Below, piece by piece: positions 7,976-16,556 of a stretch of DNA of 44,167 bases (position 1 is its first letter; the number at the start of each line of letters is the position of its first letter). Below the pieces are notes generated by a model, which saw nothing but the letters and a program-made list of their open reading frames with translations, searched no databases and was not told where the DNA came from. This DNA comes from JAWWPY01 sp964412845 (GTDB taxonomy: Bacteria > Actinomycetota > Actinomycetes > Streptosporangiales > Streptosporangiaceae). The position numbers were made by a program, and so were the translations under genes. Location of the stretch: NCBI GenBank assembly GCA_964412845.1, contig CAYPQM010000037.1, positions 1 through 44,167 of the forward strand, given 5' to 3'.

Positions 7976-8372
7976 GCGTGGCCGCGCCGAGGACGGCCAG
8001 TGCGGCCAGCCGGCTGATGGACTCGGTGAGTAGTTCGCGCTGACGCGGCAGCCGGTGCGCTTCCTGGTCGGGCAGGTGCACCTGCACCTCGATGTCGGTG
8101 GCCTCGCCCGCTTCACTCAGCCGCCACTGGAACTCCAGGTCGGAGACCAGGCAGGAGATCGTCACCCGGCCATCAGCCCGGTCGGTGCGCAACTGCTGGG
8201 CCATCGGGAAGTCAGGGTAGCCGTCCGGCCACAGGGTGAAGTGATCACGGCCGTCAGGCCGCACCGTCTCGACGCCGGACCACCACTCCGGGAACCGGCC
8301 CGGATCGTGCAGCAGCTTCCAGACTTCCTCGACCGGGGCTTCGGCGTGAGCGGTCAGCACAAAGCTGGGCAT
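7971..8372 (-). CDS. SRPBCC (START/Bet v1-like) family protein
   Basis: A 133-residue protein beginning MPSFVLTAHAEAPVEEVWKLLHDPGRFPEWWSGVETV, the usual SRPBCC opening in which a strand is followed by the V-x-W-x-x-L helix and F-P-E-W-W. The middle strands (FTLWPDGYPDFPMAQQL, VTISCLVSDLEFQWRL) and a long C-terminal helix complete the helix-grip fold. Such proteins bind small hydrophobic ligands or act as polyketide cyclases. The start ATG 8372 has GAGGTG seven bases upstream, and the gene begins five bases after the BTAD regulator stop, so they are co-transcribed. This pairing of a regulator with a ligand-binding protein may be functional, but no ligand is indicated. Confidence 0.82.
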   Translation of the reverse strand: MPSFVLTAHAEAPVEEVWKLLHDPGRFPEWWSGVETVRPDGRDHFTLWPDGYPDFPMAQQLRTDRADGRVTISCLVSDLEFQWRLSEAGEATDIEVQVHLPDQEAHRLPRQRELLTESISRLAALAVLGAATP

Positions 8373-8377
8373 TCGGA

Positions 8378-11300
8378 TCACCTCGTAGCGGTGGCGGTGG
8401 CAGTGCCGAGCGCGGCTCGCTCGTGCTCGATCCTGGCCAGTTCCAGGCCGGGCTCGATGAGGCCGACCACTGGCGGACGGCCCAGGTCGACGAGATCGGC
8501 CAGGTACCCGTCGGCCGTGTTCGCCGCGGCCGCGCCCGCCATCCGCCGCCATCCCTCGGCCGCTTCGTCGTACCTCTTACGGGCCAGCGGGAGGTTCCCG
8601 TGCGCCGCCGCGATCAGCGCCTGGATCCCGGCCATCCGGGGGACCAGCGCCCAGGGCTGGTCAGCCCGGCCCACCGGTTCCAGGGCGGCCGCGCGGAGCT
8701 GGCTGGCCGCAGCGGCCGCGTCACCGGCCCGGGCGAGCGCTTCGGCTCTGGCCAGTGCCGCGGTCGGCCGACTGACCTTCGCACCTTCCGACAGCGCCTG
8801 ACCAAGGAGCCTGGCCGCCTCCTCGTACTGGCCGGCCGCCAGGGCGATCAGGCCGGCGTCATGAGTCGCGGTGGCGGCCAGGCCAGGGTCGTCAAGGCGG
8901 CCGGCGCATTCACGCTGCCGCCGGACGGTCTGCCCGGCCTCCTCGTGGCGGCCCAGCCGGGCCAGCAGGTGCGCGCGAGCGGCCAGGCAGCTGACCAGCA
9001 GGACCGGCACGCCGCTGGTCGCCTCGATCGCACTGTCCGCCAGCACGAGCGCGGCCTCGTGATCGCCGGCGCAGGCGAGCGCGCAGGCGGCGTTGACCCA
9101 GACCGCGTAGGCGCGGCCAGGCAGGCGCGCGAGCTTCATGGCGGATCCGGCCACCCGGGCCACGGCGGCGCACTCGGCGAAGCGGCCCTGCCGGATCAGC
9201 CCCAGGATCCGGATTTCGGCGATGTCGGCGACGGTCTGTGCGTCAGGGTCTTCCGGCAGGTACGTGCCGGCCGCCGCCAGCAGGCCCTCGACCGTGGCGG
9301 CGTCGCCGGCTACGGCCTGGCCCCAGGCCAGGCCCACCAGTGTTTCGGCGCGGACCGCCGCCGGGGATTGCGGCGTCAGCAACGACTCGGCCGTGCCGTA
9401 GGCCGTGAACGACGCTTCGGGATGGCAGAACACTGAGCGCAGCAGGCGCCCGCGCCGGCACCACGCGCCCGGCAGCTCAGCCTGCGGCAGCAGCGCCAGC
9501 GCCTGTTCCCAGGCCTGCTCCATGGAGTCCGGCCGGCCCAGCCACGCCCAGACCTCGGCCAGCTCCAGCCACAGCAGCCCGTCGCCGGGGGCGCACTCGG
9601 TGCCGCGGGTGAGGAACGCGGCCGCCTCGGGCAGGGCCCCGACCGACTGGGCGTGGCCAGCCGCGGCCGCCCACTGCGAGGCGGCCTCGGCGGCGCGCCC
9701 GGCCAGCGTGAGGTGGTGGGCGATCTCGGCGTGGTCGCCCGGGCCGAGGGCGGTCGCCACCCGCTCGTGCAGCGGCATGGGATCGGCGAGGTCGGCGTAC
9801 GCCGCCTCGCGCAGCAGGGCATGCCGGAACCCGAGCCGGCCGGCCTGGCGGACCAGCAGCCCGCTGTCGGTGCCCTTGGCCTGGGCCTCAGGCAAGTCGG
9901 CGACACCCAGGCCATCGAGTTCGGCCCGGGTCAGCGGCCGGCCCGCCGCGGCCAGCAGCCCGGCCAGCGCGCGCCCGGGCGGCGGCAGCGCGCCGAGCGC
10001 GGCTCGGACCGCCGTGCGCAGGTTTGGTGGCGGGGCGGCGCTGCCGGTAGCCAGCGCCCGGATGCTCTCCACCGCGAGCAGCGGATTTCCCTCCGCGGCG
10101 GCAATGACGCGACGCATTGTGTCATCGTCCAGGCGCTGCGCCGACGACGCGAGAGCGGCGATGTCGCGGCTTGCGAGCGGCCCGATGTCGAGATCCGTGA
10201 CGCGAGCCGCGTGGCTGGCCAGGTCGGCCAGCAGCGCGTCCAGCTCAGGCCGCGAGGGACGGTCCCGCCTGGTCAGGATCAGCAGCAGCGGCAGCGCGGC
10301 GATCCGGCGGCCGATGTGGGCGGTGAGGCGCAGGCTGGCCCGGTCGGCGCGGTGGGCATCGTCGAGCGCGATCAGGACGGGACGATCCGTGCACGACCAC
10401 TCGACCAGGCGCAGTACTGATTCGAATACCCGCAGCCGCTCAAGCTCAGGCGCGGCCATCGCGGCCGGCGGCTCGGTCCGCCCGAGGCGGGTGCCGAGCT
10501 CCTGGGAGAGCCGGCTCAGTTCGGTCGGCCAGGAGACGCCGGCCGGGACCGGGAGCACGGTCGCCACCAGCGCCCGGGCCAGCTCCAGCCAGGCCGCGAA
10601 TGGCGTCTCGCCGCCGACGTCTATGCCTGCGCCGATCGCCATCCGGCCGCCTGAGCTGCCGACGCGGTGGGCCAGCTCGGCGAGCAGGCTGGTCTTGCCG
10701 ATCCCCGCTTCGCCGGTGAGCACGACGACCTGGCCGCCGCCATCGGCCGCGGCCTTCCAGGCCGCCGTCAGCTCAGCCAGTTCCGGCCCCCGGCCGAACA
10801 GGCGGGCCTGCGGCCGGGCCGGAGCCGCGGCGCGCAGCTGCGATTGGACGGCACGGGTGGCGGGCGAGGGTGCCACGCCAAGCTCCGCACGGAGCTGCTG
10901 CGCGAACAGCCGGGCTTCCTGGATCGCCCCGGCCCGGTCACCGGCGGCCTGCAGCCTGCGCAACAGCGCACGGTGCGCGGCCTCATCCAGTGGCGCGAGC
11001 GCGGATCTGCGGCGTGACCAGGCTACGGCGTCGGCGGGCCGGCCATCCTGGTCGGCCGCTGAGGCCAGCTCTTCCAGCACCCGCAGCCGGCGGGTGCGGT
11101 GCTCCTCGCGTGCGGCGTGCGCCCAGTGGTCATCGATGCCAGGCAGCAGATCCCCGGCGCCCGGCCCGATGCCATCCTCGGCCGGCGGGTCAGCCAGAGC
11201 GTCTACCCACAGCTGGCCACCGCGCAGCCCGATCGAGTTCCGGGAGCCGTCCAGCAGCTCCTCGGCGGCGGCGCCCCAGGCCTGCCGCACCGACCAGATC

Positions 11301-11497
11301 GCGGTGCGCAGGTTGGCTCGGGCGCTCGCTTCTGGGACGTCGGGCCACAGCTGCGCGGCCAGGTATGAACGCGGATGGGGTCCCGGGTGCAATGCGAGCC
11401 AGCCGATCAGGGCGCGCGCCCGATCGCCCGAGGGCATGGTGACCGGTTCGCCGTCGAGTTCACCGGCGAACCGGCCGCACAGCCACAACCGCAGCAT
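8378..11497 (-). CDS. BTAD-domain AAA transcriptional regulator (large SARP-like)
   Basis: A 1039-residue regulator. Residues 1-97 form an OmpR-like winged-helix DNA-binding domain (RARALIGWLALHPG...AQLWPD). Residues about 105-225 are the BTAD helical domain (DEAAHRALLRRLQAAGDRAGAIQ...ELGVAPSP). An AAA/NACHT-type ATPase follows, with Walker A GEAGIGKTS at 262-270 and a Walker B LIALDD near 385. The last 450 residues are TPR-like helical repeats. No C-terminal LuxR HTH is seen, so this is a SARP-type rather than a LAL regulator. Large SARPs usually activate secondary-metabolism or nearby operons. The divergent region to the methyltransferase gene contains heptamer repeats with the 11-bp period these proteins bind. 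GC and codon use match the neighbours. Confidence 0.92.
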   Translation of the reverse strand: MLRLWLCGRFAGELDGEPVTMPSGDRARALIGWLALHPGPHPRSYLAAQLWPDVPEASARANLRTAIWSVRQAWGAAAEELLDGSRNSIGLRGGQLWVDALADPPAEDGIGPGAGDLLPGIDDHWAHAAREEHRTRRLRVLEELASAADQDGRPADAVAWSRRRSALAPLDEAAHRALLRRLQAAGDRAGAIQEARLFAQQLRAELGVAPSPATRAVQSQLRAAAPARPQARLFGRGPELAELTAAWKAAADGGGQVVVLTGEAGIGKTSLLAELAHRVGSSGGRMAIGAGIDVGGETPFAAWLELARALVATVLPVPAGVSWPTELSRLSQELGTRLGRTEPPAAMAAPELERLRVFESVLRLVEWSCTDRPVLIALDDAHRADRASLRLTAHIGRRIAALPLLLILTRRDRPSRPELDALLADLASHAARVTDLDIGPLASRDIAALASSAQRLDDDTMRRVIAAAEGNPLLAVESIRALATGSAAPPPNLRTAVRAALGALPPPGRALAGLLAAAGRPLTRAELDGLGVADLPEAQAKGTDSGLLVRQAGRLGFRHALLREAAYADLADPMPLHERVATALGPGDHAEIAHHLTLAGRAAEAASQWAAAAGHAQSVGALPEAAAFLTRGTECAPGDGLLWLELAEVWAWLGRPDSMEQAWEQALALLPQAELPGAWCRRGRLLRSVFCHPEASFTAYGTAESLLTPQSPAAVRAETLVGLAWGQAVAGDAATVEGLLAAAGTYLPEDPDAQTVADIAEIRILGLIRQGRFAECAAVARVAGSAMKLARLPGRAYAVWVNAACALACAGDHEAALVLADSAIEATSGVPVLLVSCLAARAHLLARLGRHEEAGQTVRRQRECAGRLDDPGLAATATHDAGLIALAAGQYEEAARLLGQALSEGAKVSRPTAALARAEALARAGDAAAAASQLRAAALEPVGRADQPWALVPRMAGIQALIAAAHGNLPLARKRYDEAAEGWRRMAGAAAANTADGYLADLVDLGRPPVVGLIEPGLELARIEHERAALGTATATATR

Positions 11498-11525
11498 GAC
11501 GCCAGCGTAGACCGCCTTTTCCGGC

Positions 11526-11543
11526 CGTTGACGGTGCGTTGAC
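11526..11543. promoter_or_regulatory. Candidate SARP/BTAD operator: CGTTGAC heptamers at 11-bp spacing
   Basis: Two exact CGTTGAC heptamers lie at 11526-11532 and 11537-11543 with a 4-bp spacer, between the divergent BTAD regulator and methyltransferase genes. SARP regulators are known to bind direct heptamer repeats spaced one helical turn apart. A perfect 12-bp palindrome, TGGTGATCACCA (11570-11581), lies between these repeats and the methyltransferase start and may be a second site. Confidence 0.5.
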
Positions 11544-11602
11544 GCTGTTCCAACGCTTCCTGCGGAGTCTGGTGATCACCAACTCAGCAAGGAGCGCAGC
11601 AG

Positions 11603-12682
11603 ATGACTAGCACGCAGAACCACCGAACGGCGGATCCGGTTCTTCTCCAGGAGTTCCTCGGCCGCGCCGTCGGTGACCTCGGCGCCACGCTCAGTGCCGC
11701 GCTGGTCGTGATCGGCGACCGGCTCGGCCTGTACCGGGCGATGGCCGACGGCACCCCGGTCACGGCCGCCGAGCTGGCCAGCCGGACCGGCACTGCCCCG
11801 GCCTACGTCCAGCCCTGGCTGGCCAACCAGGCGGCGGGCGGGTATCTCGAATACGACCCGGCCAGCGGCAGCTACTCGATGACGCCGGAGCAGGTGCTCG
11901 CGCTGGCCGTCGAGGACGGCCCCGCGTTTTTCGCCGGCAGCATGCAGCTGGCCCTGGGTGTGCTGCGCGACGTGCCGGCGATCGAGGAGCGGTTCCGCAC
12001 CGGAGCCGGATTCGGCTGGCACGAGCACGACGCGGACCTCTTCGAGGGCACCGAGAGGTTCTTCCGGCCCGGCTACATCGGCAACCTGGTCTCCGCATGG
12101 CTTCCGTCGCTGGACGGCGTGCTGGCCAAGCTGACCGCGGGCGCGCAAGTCGCCGACGTCGGATGCGGGCATGGTGCGAGCACCATCCTGATGGCGCAGG
12201 CGTTCCCGAACTCGGCCTTTCTCGGCACCGACTACCACGAAGGCTCGGTCCGGGTGGCCCGGCGTCATGCGCAGCAGGCCGGAGTCGGGGACCAGGTTCA
12301 GTTCGAGGCCGCGGACGCCAGCGAGCTCGCTGACGGCGCCTATGACCTCGTCACGATGTTCGACTGCCTGCATGACATGGGTGACCCCGACGCGGCGGCG
12401 AAGACCGCCCGCCGGGCGCTGCGGCCGGACGGAACCCTGATGCTCGTGGAGCCCGCGGCCGGCGACCACATCGAGGACAACCTGCACCCGCTCGGCCGGG
12501 TCTTCTACGCCGCGTCGGCCCTGGTCTGCACCCCATGCTCGCTGGCTCAGCCCGGCGGCGCGGCCCTGGGCCCGCAGGCGGGCCCGGCCAGGCTCACCGC
12601 GCTGCTCACCGCCGCCGGCTTCAGCCGGGTGCGGCTGGCCAGCCAGTCCCCGGTCAACCTCGTTTTCGAGGCCAGACCCTAA
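11603..12682 (+). CDS. SAM-dependent class I methyltransferase (Rv2258c-like)
   Basis: A 359-residue protein. The N-terminal part (ALVVIGDRLGLYRAMADGTPVTAAELASRTGTAPAY) is a winged-helix-like domain seen in the mycobacterial Rv2258c type of methyltransferases. The catalytic Rossmann domain starts at VADVGCGHGASTILMAQAFP (SAM-binding motif I), followed by FLGTDYHEGSVRVAR (motif II), DLVTMFDCLHDMGDP (motif III/IV) and LRPDGTLMLVEPAAGD. ATG 11603 has AAGGAG ten bases upstream. The gene is divergent from the BTAD regulator and lies downstream of its likely operator. It probably heads a three-gene unit with the TIGR03086 and phosphotransferase genes, although gaps of about 80-95 bases separate them. 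The methyl acceptor is unknown. Confidence 0.9.
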   Translation: MTSTQNHRTADPVLLQEFLGRAVGDLGATLSAALVVIGDRLGLYRAMADGTPVTAAELASRTGTAPAYVQPWLANQAAGGYLEYDPASGSYSMTPEQVLALAVEDGPAFFAGSMQLALGVLRDVPAIEERFRTGAGFGWHEHDADLFEGTERFFRPGYIGNLVSAWLPSLDGVLAKLTAGAQVADVGCGHGASTILMAQAFPNSAFLGTDYHEGSVRVARRHAQQAGVGDQVQFEAADASELADGAYDLVTMFDCLHDMGDPDAAAKTARRALRPDGTLMLVEPAAGDHIEDNLHPLGRVFYAASALVCTPCSLAQPGGAALGPQAGPARLTALLTAAGFSRVRLASQSPVNLVFEARP

Positions 12683-12776
12683 CCAGGGCCGGATGGGCCG
12701 CAACCCTGGCGGCCCCGCTCACCCTCACCGTCAACCTCTGTCAACCCTGTCAGCCCGGCCAACGAGGAGGCTCATC

Positions 12777-13343
12777 ATGATCACCATCGCCGACTGGCAC
12801 ACCCGGGCGCTGGATGCCACCGGCCGCATTGTCGCGGCTATTCCAGCGGATCGCTGGCAGGCCGGGACGCCCTGCCCGGAATGGGATGTGCGCGGGCTGG
12901 TCAACCACCTGGTGGCCGGCAACCTGTGGGCCGCCGAGCTCGGCGCCGGCGCGACCCTCGATGAGGTGGGCGACCGGTTCGGCGGCGATGTGCTTGGCCC
13001 GGATCCCGTTGCGGCCTACACCATTTCCGCCCAGGCCGCCTCAGCCGTTTTCGGCCGGCCAGGCGCGCTGGAGAAGCAGTGCGCAGTGTCATATGGGCCC
13101 GTGGCCGGGTCGGTGTACGCCGGTCACCGTTTCATCGACGTCCTGATCCACGGCTGGGACCTGGCCACCGCCACCAGGCAGGACGCGACGCTCGGTGGGG
13201 ACCTCGTTGAGGCGTGCCGCCGGACAGCGGAACCGCAGATCGGCGCGCTGCGCAGCAGCGGCGCGTTCGCGGGGGGCGTGCCGGTACCACCCCAGGCCAG
13301 CAGCCTGACCCGGCTCCTCGCCCTGCTCGGCCGCCGCGGCTGA
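12777..13343 (+). CDS. TIGR03086 family metal-binding protein (DinB/maleylpyruvate isomerase-like)
   Basis: A 188-residue protein starting at ATG 12777, with GAGGAGG a few bases upstream; an in-frame ATG at 12693 lies within GC-rich non-coding sequence. The opening W-HTRALDATGRIVAAIPADRW, the PCPEWDVRGLVNHLVAGNLW segment, and GHRFIDVLIHGWDLATAT contain the three histidines (NHL, GHR, IHGWD) that bind a divalent metal in this four-helix family. Relatives include mycothiol-dependent isomerases and detoxification transferases. The thiol and substrate are unknown here. It lies 94 bases after the methyltransferase and 78 bases before the phosphotransferase gene. Confidence 0.88.
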   Translation: MITIADWHTRALDATGRIVAAIPADRWQAGTPCPEWDVRGLVNHLVAGNLWAAELGAGATLDEVGDRFGGDVLGPDPVAAYTISAQAASAVFGRPGALEKQCAVSYGPVAGSVYAGHRFIDVLIHGWDLATATRQDATLGGDLVEACRRTAEPQIGALRSSGAFAGGVPVPPQASSLTRLLALLGRRG

Positions 13344-13421
13344 CCGCTGGGTACTCCAGCCGGCCCGGCGGTCAGCCCGCCGCGTCCGGCGCCAGTTGAC
13401 CAATCCAAGAAGGGGATACCG

Positions 13422-14435
13422 ATGACGACCACCGAATCAGCCCACGAGTTGCTGGCCCGGGCATCGTCCCGCATTGAGGTCAGGCCCGGTGATGGCCGGT
13501 CCGGGTCACAGTACGAGCGGGTCCGGGTCGACGGGGAAGCGTACTTCGTCAAGCGGCTCAGCCCCGCGTCGGACTGGATCATGCGCGTCACCGGCGACCA
13601 CGTGCACCGGCCCTACCTGGTGTGGCAGTCAGGGATCATGGGCCGGGCGCCCGCCAGCATCGACCACACGATGGTGGCTATGCAGGTCAGCGGCGCAGGC
13701 GAGGACGCGGTCCTGACGATGGTGATGCGGGACGTCGGTGACTGCCTCATCCCCGAGGGCGACGCCGTCGTGCCCGCCAGCCAGCACCGCGGTTTCATCG
13801 AGCACATGGCCGACCTCTGCTGCGGCTTCTGGGGCTGGACGGACGACATCGGGCTGACCACGATGGCACAGCGGATCCGGTTCTTCGCGCCCGGCAACAT
13901 CGCCGCCGAACTGCTCGCCGCTGATGTTCCCGGGCCGGTAGCGGCGGCCGACGCGGGATGGCGGGAACTGTCCGGGCGGTCGCCGACACTGTCGGGCATC
14001 GCCAGGCTCCTGCATGACCGGCCCGGGCTCGTCACCACGCCGCTGGCCGCGACGCCGCGCACGTTTCTGCACGGCGACTGGAAGATGGGCAATCTCGGAA
14101 GTCACCCCGGCGGCCGCACCATCCTGCTGGACTGGGCCTATCCCGGCTCCGGGCCGGCCTGCTGGGACCTGTGCTGGTACCTGGCCCTCAACCAGGCCCG
14201 GCTGCCCGAGCCCAAGGAAGCGGTCATCGACCGGTTCCGCGCCGCGATCGAAGCGAACGGGATCGCCACCGCCGGCTGGTGGGATGCCCAGCTCGACTTG
14301 TGCCTGATCGCCATCATGGCCACTTTCGGCTGGGAGAAGGCCCTCGGCGACGACCGCGAGCTGTCCTGGTGGGAAAGCCGGGTTACCGAAGCCGCCAAGC
14401 GCCAGGGCATCCCGATCCCCGCCACCCCGCGCTGA
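13422..14435 (+). CDS. Aminoglycoside phosphotransferase-fold (APH) kinase
   Basis: A 337-residue protein with the APH/choline-kinase fold. The N-lobe lysine is probably the one in YFVKRLSP. The catalytic loop is FLHGDWKMGNLGS and the metal-binding aspartate is in TILLDWAYPG, followed by the usual ACWDLCWYLALN. These motifs point to an ATP-dependent small-molecule kinase. Many family members do not confer drug resistance, so no antibiotic should be inferred. ATG 13422 follows an AAGGGG site. It closes the methyltransferase/TIGR03086 group and may act on the same compound. Confidence 0.87.
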   Translation: MTTTESAHELLARASSRIEVRPGDGRSGSQYERVRVDGEAYFVKRLSPASDWIMRVTGDHVHRPYLVWQSGIMGRAPASIDHTMVAMQVSGAGEDAVLTMVMRDVGDCLIPEGDAVVPASQHRGFIEHMADLCCGFWGWTDDIGLTTMAQRIRFFAPGNIAAELLAADVPGPVAAADAGWRELSGRSPTLSGIARLLHDRPGLVTTPLAATPRTFLHGDWKMGNLGSHPGGRTILLDWAYPGSGPACWDLCWYLALNQARLPEPKEAVIDRFRAAIEANGIATAGWWDAQLDLCLIAIMATFGWEKALGDDRELSWWESRVTEAAKRQGIPIPATPR

Positions 14436-14466
14436 GCGCCGACCCGCCACGCGCCGCCGGGCCTGG

Positions 14467-14724
14467 TCACGTGGAGGTGCCCAGGCCGGCGGGCAGCCAC
14501 GGCGGTGGCCGGTACCGGAATGTGGACTGCAGCAGCCCTTCGGTCGTGGTCAGGCCCGACTCGATCCAGTTCTGCGCCGGTGACCAGCAGTCGCCGCAGA
14601 TGGACAGCCCGGTTCCGTCGAACGGCTGCTGGAGGTAGGGAATGATCTCCCAGCTCCGGGCGTGCACCTGCCAGCAGTGGAACGCGTTCCGCCCGGGCGC
14701 CGGCCCGGCCAGCTGCGGCGCGGG
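14467..14724 (-). pseudogene. C-terminal remnant of an FAD-dependent amine oxidase-like protein
   Basis: Minus-strand translation from 14724 to 14467 is an open stretch containing RNAFHCWQVHARSWEIIP, then SICGDCWSPAQNWIESGLTT and EGLLQSTF. The ICGDCWS...WIESGL..TEGLL pattern is the C-terminal FAD-contacting signature of flavin amine oxidases. Nothing of the N-terminal Rossmann domain remains. The fragment is in the same frame as, and directly after, the stop codon of the ABC permease at 14725-14727, so the upstream part was probably lost when the ABC genes arrived or by deletion. Confidence 0.5.
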
Positions 14725-15495
14725 TCATCCCGTGCGTGGTTCCCAGCTGAAATAGCGCACCGCGAGCAGCAGGCCGGCGACTCCCCATGCGGCGACCACG
14801 AGGACGTCAGTCCAGTCGAAGCTGGTACCAAGGAACCCGGCCTGCATCCCGTTCGCGAAGTGCTTGACCGGGAAGATCCGCGCGATCCACTTGATCCAGT
14901 CCGGTGCGTTGTTGCCGAACGGGATGAAGATCCCGGACAGGAACAGCAGCGGCAGGATGGTCGCGTTGACGATCGCGGGCGACGCGTCGGCGTTGGGGAT
15001 GACGGCGGTGATCGCGAACCCCAGGGCGCAGAATGCGGCCGCCCCGACCACGAGCATCACCAGGAACCGGAGCAGTGTCGCGCCGGTCGGGATGTCCGCG
15101 CTGTAGAACACGCGGCCGAAGGCGGCGGTGATCGCGACCAGCAGGACCGAGACGAGCAGGGCATGCAGAATCCTGGCCGTCAGGTAGGACCAGCTGGGCA
15201 GCGGCGTGCCGTTGAGCCGCTTCAAGACCCCGGCGTCCCGCTGAAAGGTCACCGCCGTCGCGATGTTCGTGTAGCAGGCGCTGATCACCGCGAACGCCGC
15301 CATCGCGGCCACATAGTAGGTCGAGAGGTTCACCAGCCTGGCCCCGACATGCACCGTGTTGTGGCCGAGCAACGAGGTGAAGATGACCAGGAACATGAGC
15401 GGGAAGGCGAACGTGAAGAATGCGGAGGCCGGGTTCCGCCAGAAAGCCTTATTGACGTACCGCATCTGCGACAGGGTCAGTGCCGCCGCGTTCAT
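14725..15495 (-). CDS. ABC-2 type exporter permease
   Basis: A 256-residue integral membrane protein with six hydrophobic segments (for example FFTFAFPLMFLVIFTSLLG, STYYVAAMAAFAVISACYT, FLVMLVVGAAAFCALGFAI and ILPLLFLSGIFIPFG). The FPLMFLVIF and LSGIFIPF segments are usual in DrrB/ABC-2 drug and lipid exporters. The start ATG 15495 overlaps the TGA of the ATPase gene as ATGA, so both are made in a fixed ratio and assemble as a DrrAB-like pair. The product exported is not known. The frame continues past the stop into an amine oxidase remnant. Confidence 0.9.
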   Translation of the reverse strand: MNAAALTLSQMRYVNKAFWRNPASAFFTFAFPLMFLVIFTSLLGHNTVHVGARLVNLSTYYVAAMAAFAVISACYTNIATAVTFQRDAGVLKRLNGTPLPSWSYLTARILHALLVSVLLVAITAAFGRVFYSADIPTGATLLRFLVMLVVGAAAFCALGFAITAVIPNADASPAIVNATILPLLFLSGIFIPFGNNAPDWIKWIARIFPVKHFANGMQAGFLGTSFDWTDVLVVAAWGVAGLLLAVRYFSWEPRTG

Positions 15496-16504
15496 GAGCT
15501 GCCCCCTGGGTGAGCCGCCTGCTGCGCCGGGTGGCTCTCGCCGGGCCCGGATGAGGTGCCGGTGAGGGNNNNNNNNNNGTGAGGGCCAGGTAGACGTCCT
15601 CCAGGGACGGCCTGATGACTTCCAGCCCGTCCAGGCTGACGCCCTGGTCGATGGCCCACCCGGTGAGCTGGTGCAGGGTCCGGGTGACGTCATCGGGGGC
15701 GAGCTCGGTGAAGCCGTCAGCTCCGGCCGGCCCAGCCAGGCCATCGGGCGGGACGGTGCCGGGGGGCAGCCGGTACCGGATCCGGGCCCGGGCCGTGTCC
15801 CGCGCGCCGAGGCTGGCGGGCGGCCCCTGGGCGACGATGAGCCCGGCGGCGATGACCGCCACCCGGTCGGCCAGGTACTGCGCTTCCTCCATGTAGTGGG
15901 TGGTGAGCAGCACCGTCTTGCCGAGCGCGGCGAGGTCCTTGATCACATCCCAGGCCTCGTGCCGGGCGGACGGGTCGAATCCGGTGGTCGGCTCGTCCAG
16001 GAAGAGCAACTCAGGGTCACCGGCCAGGGCGATCGCGACGTCGAGCCGCCGCTGCTGGCCGCCCGACAGCTTGAGCACCCGCTCGTTGCGCTTGGCGTCC
16101 AGGCCGACCAGGTGGATGACCTCGTCCACCGGCCGGGGATGCGGGTAGTAGCCGGCGAACATCGCGATCGTCTCGGCGACGGTCAGGTAGCGGTCCACCC
16201 CGGTGGACTGCAAGACGATGCCGATACGGCTCTTCAGCCGGCCCCGGTGGTGGCCGGGATCCTCGCCGAGCACGGCGACCTCGCCGCCGTCCCGGGCGCG
16301 GTACCCCTCCAGGATCTCCACGGTGGTGGTCTTGCCCGCCCCGTTCGGGCCCAGCAGCGCGAAGATCTCACCCTGCTGGATCGACAGGTCGATGCCGCGC
16401 ACGGCCGGGTTGCCCGAGTAGGACTTGGTCAGCCCGCGCACGTCCACGGCCAGCGGCCGCCCGGTCTGCTCCGTCAGCGTGATCGTCAGCACCCCCGCTC
16501 GCAC
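15492..16504 (-). CDS. ABC exporter ATP-binding protein (DrrA-like), interrupted by an artificial gap
   Basis: ATPase of a DrrA-type exporter. Walker A is GPNGAGKTTT, the Q-loop is in IGIVLQSTGVD, the signature is LSGGQQRRLDVA, Walker B is ELLFLDEPT, and the H-loop is VLLTTHYMEEA. After SLEDVYLAL the sequence holds ten N bases at 15569-15578. Both flanks carry GTGAGGG, and collapsing the gap and one copy restores ...LALTGTSSGPGE..., ending at a TGA (15492-15494) that overlaps the permease ATG. The given frame therefore appears shifted only because of the gap. GTG 16504 is the likely start. It is the first gene of a two-gene exporter operon. Confidence 0.9.
15569..15578. other. Run of ten N: false scaffold gap
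   Basis: Ten undetermined bases lie inside the ABC ATPase gene. The seven bases GTGAGGG occur immediately on both sides (15562-15568 and 15579-15585), as expected when two contigs that overlap by seven bases are joined with a spacer. Merging them restores one uninterrupted ATPase reading frame. Confidence 0.85.
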
Positions 16505-16556
16505 CGCGTGGTAAATCCCGTCCCATTATGGGCGGCGGACCCTCGCGCGGCCAGGT

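Noticed and set aside
9405..11510. 701-aa plus-strand ORF opposite the BTAD regulator
   Set aside because: It is Ser/Ala/Arg-rich, lacks any domain, and is exactly antisense to a well-supported multi-domain protein; a GC-bias shadow.
11576..12703. 375-aa minus-strand ORF
   Set aside because: Antisense to the methyltransferase with its SAM motifs; composition is that of a shadow.
13422..14435. Aminoglycoside resistance gene
   Set aside because: APH fold is shared by many small-molecule kinases; nothing in the context supports a drug substrate.
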